A stretch of 64,000 nucleotides of DNA from Nostoc sp. MS1 (GTDB taxonomy: Bacteria; Cyanobacteriota; Cyanobacteriia; Cyanobacteriales; Nostocaceae): assembly GCF_019976755.1 (NCBI RefSeq), contig NZ_AP023441.1, positions 992,001 to 1,056,000 of the forward strand, written 5' to 3'. The first letter of the stretch is position 1; each line of letters begins with the position of its first letter. Made by a program: the position numbers and the translations under genes. Below, piece after piece: positions 16,975 through 25,428 of the stretch. Below the pieces are notes generated by a model. That model was given only the letters and a program-made list of their open reading frames with translations, did no database searches and was not told where the DNA came from.

Positions 16975-18696
16975 CCACAGTTATTATTTGATTAAAATTA
17001 ATATTTACTTTATAAGTCGTCTCTAAGTAATACAAGAAGTAATTTTTGGGGAATATTAATACAAAGAACATCAGAAACTAGAGTTCTAGCAGCACAGCTT
17101 CTGACAGTTGGATTTGTATGTTTTTTAATTCCCTGGCAAATTTCACTATGTTTCCTGAATCTGAGTATCAACAGTTGCAAGACTGTTTGCAACAGCGAAA
17201 TCAGCTGATGGTTGATTTACAGAAGACACAACAAGCACTTCAAGAAACGCAGCATAAATTGCTGTTCTTGATGGAACGTAATCCTTTAGGCGTAATTCAT
17301 TGGAATACAGCGTTCGAGGTGTCCGACTGGAATCCTGCGGCAGAATGTATCTTTGGTTACAGGAAACAAGAAGTTCTTAATCGTCATGGAGTAGGACTAA
17401 TAGTACCTAGTAGATGTAGGGAGAATGTCAACCAATTAATTGCTGCATTACTCAAGCAAAAGGGAGTAACTCGCTGCACCAACGAGAATTTCAGGAAAGA
17501 TGGCAAAATTATTACTTGTGAGTGGTATCACAGTCCTCTGATTGATGTTCAAGGAAATGTTACCGGGATTTTGTCAATTGTTGAAGACATTACAAATCAC
17601 CAAAATAGCTGTAATACTGAAAGCCAACAAGTAGAAATAGCGCTAAGAAAATCTCTTAAAGAATTAGCAGATATAAAATTCGCTTTAGATCAGTCGTCAA
17701 TTGTTGCTGTCACAAATCATCTTGGGATTATTGAATATGTTAACGATAAGTTTTGTCAAATATCACAGTATCAACCAGAAGAACTAATTGGTAAAACTCA
17801 TAGAATTATTAATTCTCATTATCACTCTCAAGCATTTTTTCAAGATATGTGGCTGACAATTAGCCAAGGAAAAGTCTGGAAAGGAGAAATTAAAAATCTA
17901 GCGAAAGATGGCACATATTATTGGGTAGACACAACTATTGTTCCCTTGTTAGATGCTCAAGGTAAACCTCAACAATATGTGGCTATTCGTAATGATATTA
18001 CTGCTTGCAAACAAGCAGAAGCACAACTCAGTAAGCAAGCAAAAGAACTGGAATACGCCCTGCAAGAACTGCAACATACTCAATTGCAGCTTATTCAAAG
18101 CGAAAAAATGTCTTCTCTAGGTCAACTAGTAGCAGGAGTAGCACATGAAATAAATAACCCAGTTAACTTTATTTTTGGTAATCTCAAACACGCCTACCAA
18201 TATACTCAGAACTTATTGAAAATACTCAGCCTTTACCAAACCCATTACCCAGAACCAGCCGCAGAAATTCAAAAAGAAGCAGAAAATATTGACCTGGAAT
18301 TTTTACTCGAAGACTTGCCAAAACTTTACTCTTCGATGACAGTTGGTGCAAACCGTATCAGCGAGATTGTTACGTCTCTACGTACCTTTTCCCGCTTGGA
18401 TGAATCTGATTTAAAAGCTGCTGATATAAATGAGGGGATTGATAGCACTTTGATGATATTAGAACATCGACTAAAATCCCAAACAAATCGACCTCAAATT
18501 TTAGTTATCAAAGAATATGGTAATTTGCCTTTAGTTGAATGCTATCCTGGGCAACTTAACCAAGTTATTATGAATATTTTGCTTAATGCTATTGATGCTT
18601 TAGAAGAAAAATTTCAACACAAAAATCATGAGCAGGTAAAGCCTACTATCCATATAACTACAGAAATGCCAACTCCCAAACAAATCACTATCTGCA

Positions 18697-18699
18697 TTA
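18697..18699. repeat. Target-site duplication TTA, left copy
   Basis: TTA immediately outside the left inverted repeat, matching the TTA at 19613-19615. A 3-bp TTA duplication is usual for IS5-family elements. Confidence 0.85.
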
Positions 18700-18716
18700 G
18701 AGGATGTTTGAAAAGT
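18700..18716 (+). repeat. IS left terminal inverted repeat
   Basis: GAGGATGTTTGAAAAGT, identical over 17 bp to the reverse complement of 19596-19612. Confidence 0.9.
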
Positions 18717-18786
18717 CGGGAAAGTAGTAAAAAAGCTCTCTCAGTATAAGCTGTAAATGAATAGTAAACAGCACCGAGAGAGCGAC

Positions 18787-19251
18787 ATGAGTAAAGCATA
18801 CCCCAGCAATCTGACCCGTGACCAATATGAATTTCTCAGTGAGCTGATTCCAGAGGCAAAACCAGGAGGACGCAAGCGTGAAGTCGATACGTGGGAAGTT
18901 CTCAATGCAATTTTCTATATTTTGGTAGAAGGAGTGAGATGGCGAGGGCTACCAGGAGACTTTCCGCCCTGGCAGACAGTGTACACATATTTCCGTAATT
19001 GGCGCAAAGATGGGACGTGGCTGTTAATCCATGACAGTCTCAGGGAGTGGGTGCGAATAGACCAGGAACGACACAAGAATCCATCGGAAGCCATTATCGA
19101 TAGTCAAAGTGTTAAAAGTGCGGCAATGGTGAGTCAAGACGTAGGTTTTGATTCAGGTAAGAAAATTAAAGGGCGTAAGCGATTTATCACAGTTGATACC
19201 TTGGGATTAGTGCTACGAGTCTTGGTCACAGCTAGCTGCCAATGTGGGTGA
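18787..19251 (+). pseudogene. IS5-type transposase, N-terminal part
   Basis: This frame encodes the N-terminal part of an IS5-family transposase: the DUF4096-like helix region (LTRDQYEFLSELIPEAKPGG and AIFYILVEGVRWRGLPGDFPPW), followed by the first catalytic Asp in AIIDSQSVKSA and the GFDSGKKIKGRKRF block. It ends VTASCQCG at a premature stop. The DNA at the break reads ACAGCTAGCTGCCAA; removing one AGCT would give VTAANVGERAGG, the expected continuation. A 4-bp tandem duplication therefore most probably broke the gene. The ATG at 18787 with GAGAG upstream is a better start than the one at 18757. Confidence 0.85.
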
Positions 19252-19579
19252 GCGCGCTGGCGGTCAACAAGTTCTCAAACGAGTCAAACAATCTCAGCCA
19301 CAGTCTCGCTTAACAACCATCTGGGTTGATGGTGGGTTTGATGGAGAACCTTTCATGCAATGGGTTATGAATTTTTGTCGCTGGATTGTCCAGGTTGTGC
19401 TGCGACCAGAGCAAACTAAGGGCTTTGTTTTGCTCAAAAAACGTTGGGTGGTGGAACGCACTTTTGGTTGGTTTATGGGATGTCGCCGATTGGTCAGAGA
19501 CTATGAATTATTGCCCGAAACATCAGAAACTTTTATCTACCTTGCAATGATCCGTATTATGCTGAAGCGACTGGCTTAA
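19244..19579 (+). pseudogene. IS5-type transposase, C-terminal part
   Basis: This second frame continues the same transposase: GERAGGQQVLKRVKQ, then the second catalytic Asp in TIWVDGGFDGEPF, and the catalytic Glu in VVERTFGWFMGCRRL followed by the YELLPETSETFIYLAM tail. All DDE residues are present if both frames are joined. Expression as one protein would need ribosomal frameshifting. No slippery A or T run is seen at the junction, so the element probably cannot make its own active transposase, unless the frameshift site is unconventional. Confidence 0.85.
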
Positions 19580-19595
19580 TTTTTGACTTCCTAAA

Positions 19596-19612
19596 ACTTT
19601 TCAAACATCCTC
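19596..19612 (-). repeat. IS right terminal inverted repeat
   Basis: ACTTTTCAAACATCCTC, the exact reverse complement of the left 17-bp repeat. The right TTA target copy follows at 19613-19615. Confidence 0.9.
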
Positions 19613-19833
19613 TTAGAGATAATGGGGTAGGTATGTCAGATGAAGTGCGACAAAAAATATTTGACCCCTTCTATACAAGTAAACCTGTAGGCAAAGGGAC
19701 TGGTATGGGTTTATCTATTAGTTACCAAATTATTACTGATATGCACAGTGGGTCTTTACAATGTATTTCCTCTATGGGGAAAGGTGCTGAATTTATTATT
19801 CAAATTCCCATTCATCTAAAGAAAAACACCTAA
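19613..19833 (+). pseudogene. Sensor histidine kinase, 3' part (ATPase G boxes)
   Basis: This fragment restores the end of the interrupted kinase. Immediately after the TTA duplication the frame reads RDNGVGMSDEVRQKIFDPFYTSKPVGKGTGMGL, that is the G1 and F boxes (DNGVG, DPFYTSKP) and G2 box (GTGMGLSIS) of the HATPase domain, then the normal C-terminus ending HLKKNT. Residues before DNGVG (KQITICI) lie on the other side of the insertion. An internal ATG at 19633 could start a short peptide, but it would have no independent kinase function. Confidence 0.9.
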
Positions 19834-19870
19834 TACTGATTCTCTATGAAGTTCTGCCAGATAAATAATT

Positions 19871-19896
19871 TAGAGACGTTACACATAACGTCTCTA
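19871..19896. terminator. Palindrome between convergent kinase remnant and thiC
   Basis: TAGAGACGTTA (19871-19881) pairs perfectly with TAACGTCTCTA (19886-19896) across a 4-nt loop. It may terminate transcription from both sides. It shares its arms with the palindrome at 1641-1666. Confidence 0.65.
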
Positions 19897-19927
19897 CAGA
19901 AATTGTGCCTAATTAATTGTTAGTCAA

Positions 19928-21301
19928 TTAAGCTTGTGTCACCTTCTCCTTCGCCAAGAACTTCTCTAGTTCCGTCAACGCATCAGCATCAACCTTAGTT
20001 TGCATAGGACAGAACTTAGGCCCACACATAGAACAGAACTCAGCAGTTTTGTAAATATCTGCTGGTAAAGTTTCATCGTGATATTCCTTAGCTCTTTCTG
20101 GGTCGAGGGATAATTCAAACTGACGGTTCCAGTCAAAGTTGTAACGGGCGCGGGAGAGTTCATCGTCTCTATCTCTCGCACCTGGGCGATGTCTAGCAAT
20201 ATCCGCAGCATGGGCGGCTATTTTGTAAGCAATTAACCCATTGCGGACATCTTCAGCGTTGGGTAAGCCTAAATGTTCTTTCGGTGTCACATAGCACAAC
20301 ATAGCAGTACCATACCAACCAGCCATCGCCGCACCAATAGCGGAGGTTATATGGTCATAACCAGGAGCAATATCTGTTACCAACGGCCCCAGCACATAGA
20401 AGGGTGCTTCCGAACATTCTTCCATCTGCTTTTTGACGTTAAACTCAATTTGATCCATTGGGACGTGTCCAGGCCCTTCTACCATTACCTGCACGTCATA
20501 TTCCCAAGCCTTACGGGTGAGTTGTCCCAAAGTTTTGAGTTCGGCTAACTGGGCTTCATCAGAAGCATCGTGGGTACAACCAGGGCGGAGGGAATCACCT
20601 AAACTGAAGGAAACATCGTACTTTTTGAAAATCTCAATGATATCGCGGAAGTGGGTGTAAAGTGGGTTTTGTTTATGGTGATGCAGCATCCACCGCGCCA
20701 AAATACCACCGCCACGGGAAACAATACCAGTGAGGCGGCTTCTGACTAAGGGTAAATGTTCTATTAAAATTCCGGCGTGGATAGTTTGATAGTCTACCCC
20801 TTGCTGGGCGTGTTTTTCGATGATGTGGAGGAAGTCTTCGGCGGTGAGATTCTCAATTGTCCCGTGGACACTTTCTAAAGCTTGGTAGACGGGTACTGTA
20901 CCGATGGGAACGGGGGAAGCGTTGATGATGGCGGTACGAATTTCATCTAAGTTACCGCCGCCGGTGGACAAGTCCATGACGGTATCCGCACCGTATTTCA
21001 CGGCCAAGTTCAGCTTATCAACTTCTTCTTGAAGATTAGAAGAGTTGGGGGAAGCACCGATATTAGCATTTACTTTACATTTAGAAGCAATGCCGATCGC
21101 CATTGGCTCTAAGTTAATGTGATTAATATTTGCTGGGATAATCATTCTTCCCCGCGCTACTTCCTCACGAATGAGGTCAGCAGGTAGATTTTCCCTTTGG
21201 GCGACGTAGTGCATTTCCTCGGTGATGACACCACCACGGGCGTAGTGCATTTGAGTTACATTACTTTGCCCACGTCTTTTAGCAACCCATTCTTTCCGCA
21301 T
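19928..21301 (-). CDS. thiC: Phosphomethylpyrimidine synthase ThiC
   Basis: A full-length cyanobacterial ThiC (457 aa). This radical-SAM enzyme rearranges 5-aminoimidazole ribotide into hydroxymethylpyrimidine phosphate for thiamine. Visible signatures are MHYARGGVITEEMHYVA near the N-terminus, DLSTGGGNLDEIR, SLGDSLRPGCTHDASD and VMVEGPGHVPMDQI. The C-terminal iron-sulfur cluster motif CSMCGPKFC binds the [4Fe-4S] cluster. It is preceded by a TPP riboswitch on the same strand, so it is repressed when thiamine pyrophosphate is abundant. The 3' end faces the interrupted kinase gene. Confidence 0.97.
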   Translation of the reverse strand: MRKEWVAKRRGQSNVTQMHYARGGVITEEMHYVAQRENLPADLIREEVARGRMIIPANINHINLEPMAIGIASKCKVNANIGASPNSSNLQEEVDKLNLAVKYGADTVMDLSTGGGNLDEIRTAIINASPVPIGTVPVYQALESVHGTIENLTAEDFLHIIEKHAQQGVDYQTIHAGILIEHLPLVRSRLTGIVSRGGGILARWMLHHHKQNPLYTHFRDIIEIFKKYDVSFSLGDSLRPGCTHDASDEAQLAELKTLGQLTRKAWEYDVQVMVEGPGHVPMDQIEFNVKKQMEECSEAPFYVLGPLVTDIAPGYDHITSAIGAAMAGWYGTAMLCYVTPKEHLGLPNAEDVRNGLIAYKIAAHAADIARHRPGARDRDDELSRARYNFDWNRQFELSLDPERAKEYHDETLPADIYKTAEFCSMCGPKFCPMQTKVDADALTELEKFLAKEKVTQA

Positions 21302-21320
21302 ATTTAATTCCTCAATAAAC

Positions 21321-21395
21321 AGCTTCCCTTCGCTGGTATTACCCAGTCTCAGGTGTTAAGGGTGTGATCTCAGCCTGTCGGTGCAAGCACCCCTA
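21321..21395 (-). promoter_or_regulatory. TPP riboswitch (THI box) of thiC
   Basis: On the minus strand, in the leader of thiC, the sequence contains GGGGTGC, then CAGGCTGAGATCACACCC, ACACCTGA and GGGTAATACCAGCGAAGGGA in order. These are the conserved P3/J2-3 pyrimidine-sensor (CTGAGA) and pyrophosphate-sensor elements of the TPP aptamer. The aptamer ends about 20 bases before the ATG at 21301, so control is most likely at translation initiation through the nearby ribosome binding site. Confidence 0.93.
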
Positions 21396-21513
21396 GCATG
21401 GATGTAGTTTAGCACCTTGTTTATGTTTGGGCGCAAGGGAGTTAACAATTTATGAGGTTTTAAGGTTGGTGGGTTGGTGGGTTGGTGTTTTGGATGTAAA
21501 ATACTTTTTGGCT

Positions 21514-21572
21514 CACGCATTCGCGTAGCGTCTGTCTACGACACGCTGCACGAACGTAGAGAAGGCGCAAAG
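21514..21572. repeat. Dispersed GCGTAGCG / GTAGAGAAGG element
   Basis: An imperfectly palindromic block containing ATTCGCGTAGCGTCTGTCTACGACACGC-like arms and GTAGAGAAGG. A related element (GAGCGTAGCCGTTCACGGAGTG ... CTCGTAGAGAAG) is at about 50291-50328 and a partial one near 5895. This looks like a small dispersed repeat family of filamentous cyanobacteria. Confidence 0.55.
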
Positions 21573-21599
21573 AAAAAGAAAAAAAGGAAGCGATCGCTT

Positions 21600-22367
21600 C
21601 TATAATTGTTCAGGGTCAATGCCTAGCTGGCGTAGCCGTTCTGCTAAGTGTTCTGCTCGTTGCTTTTCTTGTTCTAGCTGGAGTGTTAATTGGTGCGTTT
21701 GAGTAGTTAGCCGCAGGCATTGCTCTTCACTACTGAGTAACAAATTTCCTTGAGCATCCCACCAGCGTAACCAAGGGGCTGTCATATTATTATACTGACC
21801 TTGCCAAATACCTAATTCAACCCCCATCGCGGCAATAGAATAATGTCCCCGTTCATTTACTGGTAAGAGTTCATAGCGACCATCTACTAAGTGATAAACT
21901 TCTACAGTGGCTTTGCTTACTTCATAGATGCCATAAAATGGGACTCTAATCGCCTGCTCATACACCCAAAATTTTCCAGTCAAAGGGGTTTTGTCTCGTT
22001 CTTCTGAGCCACCACCAGAGGCAAATTCTAGTACAATCAATGGTGCAACGTACTCTTGCCATAACACATAAGAACGCCGAAACTTACCATTTAGCATAGG
22101 TGGTACATTCGGCACATAGAACCAATCTGGTGCTTCAGCGCCTCTTTCTGGGGGTTCGGTTAAACGCCAGTAAATACCACAATCTTGACCGATAGCATAT
22201 TGACCATCGGGATGTAGTTGCTGTAATACGCTAGTAATTGAGTCGGTCAGTAGGATACTTTGAGGATGTTCTTGAAAATTTTTCACGAAAGTACCGTCTG
22301 ACTCTGGTAACTCAGTGTGGTCGGGAAGATGAGTAATGCCTAGTTCAGAAGGTTTAGCAAGGGTCAT
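21600..22367 (-). CDS. Uma2-family (PD-(D/E)XK nuclease-like) protein
   Basis: A 255-residue member of the Uma2 group, which is greatly expanded in cyanobacteria. The PD-(D/E)XK-like core is seen as GAEAPDWFYVPN (the Asp strand), PLIVLEFASGGGSEERD (the E-x-A/K strand) and KFWVYEQAIRVPFYGIYE. The last 45 residues are a coiled coil rich in Gln and Glu (LTLQLEQEKQRAEHLAERL), a common tail in this family. Nuclease activity is assumed from the fold but is not established for most members, and the second catalytic residue is Ala here in place of Lys/Val-Ser forms. It is a stand-alone gene. Confidence 0.75.
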   Translation of the reverse strand: MTLAKPSELGITHLPDHTELPESDGTFVKNFQEHPQSILLTDSITSVLQQLHPDGQYAIGQDCGIYWRLTEPPERGAEAPDWFYVPNVPPMLNGKFRRSYVLWQEYVAPLIVLEFASGGGSEERDKTPLTGKFWVYEQAIRVPFYGIYEVSKATVEVYHLVDGRYELLPVNERGHYSIAAMGVELGIWQGQYNNMTAPWLRWWDAQGNLLLSSEEQCLRLTTQTHQLTLQLEQEKQRAEHLAERLRQLGIDPEQL

Positions 22368-22481
22368 AGAACTTGGGCGCGTTTAAAGACTCTATTATAT
22401 TTTAGGCTGAAAGTGGGTAGATGAGCGAGAAGGGGCAGACAAGGGAGACAAGGGGGTAAATAATATTACTACTTCCTGCCT

Positions 22482-22517
22482 GTTGACTAATGACTAATGA
22501 CCAATGACTAATGACTA
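22482..22517. repeat. Heptamer repeats (ATGACTA/ATGACCA) containing a start codon
   Basis: Consecutive TAATGAC-type heptamers directly precede and include the start of the pseudouridine synthase gene. The chosen ATG at 22504 is one of the repeat units. Confidence 0.75.
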
Positions 22518-23094
22518 CCGATACATCATTTTTCACAAACCCTATGGTGTCTTGAGCCAGTTTACTCAAGAATCTCCTAAACACGTAACCCTAAAAGAGT
22601 ATATTGATGTCCCTGATGTTTATGCTGTGGGTCGTTTGGATTGGGATAGTGAAGGGTTACTTTTATTAACAAATAATGGCAGGTTGCAGCATCGTCTATC
22701 TGACCCGCGTTTTGGTCATGAAAGAACGTACTGGGTGCAGGTAGAACGTATTCCTGATGAGGAGGCTATACACAAGTTACAAACAGGGGTAGAAATTCAA
22801 AATTATCGCACGCGACCAGCAAAGGTCAGGTTATTATCAGATGAGCCGAATGTAAGCGATCGCAATCCGCCAATTAGATTTCGGAAAAATGTTCCCACTG
22901 CTTGGTTAGAAATGACTTTGACTGAAGGTAAAAACCGTCAAGTCCGGCGGATGACTGCGGCTGTAGGGTTTCCGACTTTGCGGTTAATTCGGGTGAGTAT
23001 AGGACATTTACATTTGGAAGGTCTGCCTTTAGGTGAGTGGCGTGACCTTACTTCCTTGGAACTAAAGCTACTACAAGATTCGTCTTTTAGGTAG
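22504..23094 (+). CDS. RsuA/RluE-family pseudouridine synthase
   Basis: A 196-residue pseudouridine synthase without the N-terminal S4 domain. The catalytic motif is VGRLDWDSEGLLLLTNNG, in which the Asp of GRLD is the nucleophile. It is followed by KTYWV-equivalent ERTYWVQVE and the family block LTEGKNRQVRRMTAAVGFPTLRLIRVSIG. These features match the RluE-like branch that modifies a uridine in 23S rRNA; the exact site cannot be assigned. The gene begins inside a heptanucleotide repeat, so its 5' end may have been reshaped by repeat expansion. No Shine-Dalgarno sequence is visible. Confidence 0.9.
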   Translation: MTNDYRYIIFHKPYGVLSQFTQESPKHVTLKEYIDVPDVYAVGRLDWDSEGLLLLTNNGRLQHRLSDPRFGHERTYWVQVERIPDEEAIHKLQTGVEIQNYRTRPAKVRLLSDEPNVSDRNPPIRFRKNVPTAWLEMTLTEGKNRQVRRMTAAVGFPTLRLIRVSIGHLHLEGLPLGEWRDLTSLELKLLQDSSFR

Positions 23095-23346
23095 GGGATA
23101 GTTGACAGTTGACAGTTGACAGAGGTTAAAGCCTTCTCCCATCTCCCCCCACTCCCTCATCCCCAAAACTCTCTTGCTGATATCTGCAATCTTTAGCTAA
23201 TATGCGTCACAATTAATACTGCCACCAAAATTCACTGGTGAAACCACAATTTTTGTAAGTCTACTGTAGGCAGAGGCGGCCAATTGTGGCACTTTGGATA
23301 TTAGTGGCTAGAAGCACCTCGGAACGGGAATTAAGGAACTTCCACT

Positions 23347-25272
23347 ATGCTAATTTGCCCCCAGTGTGAATTTGAAAACCCTGATGCTAACAAGTTTTGC
23401 CAAAAATGTGGTGCTTCTTTGTCCCACAAAGTTTGCCCTCAATGTAGTGCTGAAGTGCCTGTGAATGATCAAAATTGTCATAATTGTGGTGCGGAGACTG
23501 GGACAATGTGGCGAGCAATTATTGGAATTGGAGAAGAGCAACAACAGAAGACGGAACTGTCTACATCATTTGTCTTGAGCGGTTCTTATCTAGACAAGGA
23601 ACAGCGTTATCAAGTCTTGGAAGTGCTATCAACCGAAAAAAATGAGGTTAGCGCCAGGGTCTTGGACTGTCAACCATATCAAGTGTCACCAATCGAAGCA
23701 ATATTAGCTCATCAGCAACAGGGGGTAGTCGCTTCCACAGTGGAAGGCGCTGGTATTCCTAGTTTGGCTAAGGCTTACATGGTCTTACAATCTCAAAAAT
23801 ACCCACAAATTCCGCAAATTCATGATGCTTGGCAGGACGGCGATGTGCAGATACTCCTCATTGAAGACCGTTCTCACTGGGAGCCTTTACTAAATCTTTG
23901 GCGTAAGGAAACGACCAGTTCGTTAGAAATTATCCACTGGTTTGCGCAAATGACTCAACTTTGGGCGCTACTAGAACCAGTGAGTTGTCAAGATAGTTTG
24001 TTAAAGCTGGAAAATTTATGTCTAGATGAAGACCAAACAATAGCTTTACAAAGATTGTATGTGAAACCAGCTAATGAAGATTCAGCAATTGCGGTTAAGG
24101 CGGAAACAGCAGAAGAAGACGATATAACCTTACCCTTATTAGGGCAACCTGCAAATGTACAGGCTTTAGGACAAGTTTGGCACGCACTATTTAGGGAATC
24201 TCAGCGCACTCAGTTTGGTTCTATTATCCAGATTTTAGGAGATTTAGAACAGGGTAAGATTCAAACGATCGCTCAATTGCGATCGCGTTTGCAAGCAGTC
24301 GCCACAGAACTAGAAGCAACCACAAACCCAGATTTTCAGCCAATGGAAGAACAACAAACAAATACGCCAACCTTCTTGCAATTGGATGATGTAGAAGATA
24401 CATCCAGCAGAGGTGATGACGCACCGACGGTAGTTTTATCAGTACAGTTAAGCAGCTTGGAAGATGCAGGACGTACTGATGTTGGTCGTCAACGTAATCA
24501 CAATGAAGACTACTTTGGCATTGAAACTAAAGTCGAGAAAGTAGAATTGCCTAGAAACCGCACTTTACAAGCTCATGGTTTATACATTCTTTGTGATGGG
24601 ATGGGAGGACACGCAGGCGGTGAAGTGGCTAGTGAGTTAGCAGTATCTACCTTGCGCCAATACTTTCAGCAATCTTGGACTAATAATCAATTGCCAACGG
24701 AAGATAATATTCGTGAGGCAGTTTACCTTGCTAATGGGGCAATTTACGAGCAGAACCAACAAGAAGCCCGTTCCGGTGTAGGGCGTATGGGTACTACCTT
24801 GGTAATGCTACTAATTCAAAATAATCAAGCAGCCGTTGCTCATGTGGGTGATAGCCGTCTTTACCGTGTAACTCGTAAGCAGGGTTTAGAACAAGTAACG
24901 GTAGACCATGAAGTCGGTCAAAGGGAAATCAACAGAGGTGTAGAAGAAAGTATCGCTTATGCCCGTCCTGATGCTTATCAACTTACCCAAGCATTAGGTC
25001 CGCGTGATGAAACTGCAATTAACCCCGATGTGGAATTTTTTGAAATTAACGAAGATACTTTGCTTGTTCTCGCTTCCGATGGGCTATCTGATAATAACTT
25101 AGTAGAAACTAACTGGCAGACTCACCTACTGCCCTTATTAAGTTCCAGCGCTAACTTAGAGCAGGGCGTTACACAATTAATTGATTTAGCTAACCAATAT
25201 AATGGTCATGACAACATTACTGCTATAGTTGTCCGGGCAAAAGTACGTCCGAATCTGGGGGATAATTCGTAA
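23347..25272 (+). CDS. Zinc-ribbon PP2C-type Ser/Thr phosphatase
   Basis: A 641-residue protein. Residues 1-50 form two zinc ribbons (CPQCEFENPDANKFCQKCG and CPQCSAEVPVNDQNCHNCG). Residues 75-330 are a degenerate, kinase-like or adaptor region without catalytic motifs. Residues 375-635 form a PP2C/PPM phosphatase: GRTDVGRQRNHNEDYFG, the metal-binding LCDGMGGHAGG, GTTLVML, VAHVGDSRLYR, the LVLASDGLSDN Asp and the final HDNITAIVV. PP2C enzymes remove phosphate from Ser/Thr with Mn or Mg. The next gene, 156 bp downstream, is an FHA Ser/Thr kinase with a similar zinc-ribbon stretch, so the two probably form an opposing pair. The stop codon sits in a TAATTCG heptamer repeat. Confidence 0.9.
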   Translation: MLICPQCEFENPDANKFCQKCGASLSHKVCPQCSAEVPVNDQNCHNCGAETGTMWRAIIGIGEEQQQKTELSTSFVLSGSYLDKEQRYQVLEVLSTEKNEVSARVLDCQPYQVSPIEAILAHQQQGVVASTVEGAGIPSLAKAYMVLQSQKYPQIPQIHDAWQDGDVQILLIEDRSHWEPLLNLWRKETTSSLEIIHWFAQMTQLWALLEPVSCQDSLLKLENLCLDEDQTIALQRLYVKPANEDSAIAVKAETAEEDDITLPLLGQPANVQALGQVWHALFRESQRTQFGSIIQILGDLEQGKIQTIAQLRSRLQAVATELEATTNPDFQPMEEQQTNTPTFLQLDDVEDTSSRGDDAPTVVLSVQLSSLEDAGRTDVGRQRNHNEDYFGIETKVEKVELPRNRTLQAHGLYILCDGMGGHAGGEVASELAVSTLRQYFQQSWTNNQLPTEDNIREAVYLANGAIYEQNQQEARSGVGRMGTTLVMLLIQNNQAAVAHVGDSRLYRVTRKQGLEQVTVDHEVGQREINRGVEESIAYARPDAYQLTQALGPRDETAINPDVEFFEINEDTLLVLASDGLSDNNLVETNWQTHLLPLLSSSANLEQGVTQLIDLANQYNGHDNITAIVVRAKVRPNLGDNS

Positions 25273-25288
25273 TTCGTAATTCGTAATT
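25263..25288. repeat. Heptamer repeat (TAATTCG)3 at the PP2C gene end
   Basis: Three tandem TAATTCG units; the TAA of the phosphatase gene lies in the second unit. Confidence 0.7.
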
Positions 25289-25428
25289 AAAAATCAGAGT
25301 GTGGAAGATGAGGGAGAGTTGACAGTTGACTAGTTGCTTCCACTGTCCACTCTCTCCCCTCACTCCCCCATCTCCCCCTACTCTCTACTCCCCACTCCCT
25401 ACTCCCTAACTCTTACACAGGTTGTATT

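Larger units (their letters stand above)
17118..18749 (+). pseudogene. PAS-domain sensor histidine kinase, 5' part, truncated by an IS element
   Basis: The first 527 codons belong to a sensor kinase with two PAS domains (about residues 48-158 and 190-310), a coiled linker and a HisKA region with the phospho-acceptor His343 (MSSLGQLVAGVAHEINNP). The N box of the ATPase domain is LNQVIMNILLNAIDAL. At 18700 an insertion sequence enters just before the G1 box, so the reading frame runs into IS sequence and stops at 18749 with the foreign tail GCLKSRESSKKALSV. Without the G boxes the product cannot bind ATP properly and should lack kinase activity, though the PAS domains and His box could still be made. 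Joining the two sides across one TTA restores an uninterrupted frame. Start: ATG 17118, with ATG 17148 as alternative. Confidence 0.9.
18700..19612 (+). mobile_element. IS5-family insertion sequence, 913 bp
   Basis: The element has perfect 17-bp terminal inverted repeats, GAGGATGTTTGAAAAGT at 18700-18716 and its reverse complement at 19596-19612, flanked by TTA target duplications. It contains a DDE transposase of IS5 type in two reading frames. The length, ends and duplication fit the IS5 family (IS427/IS1031-like groups). It is inserted in the ATPase domain of a histidine kinase gene. Unmutated inverted repeats and an intact duplication point to a recent event. Confidence 0.92.
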
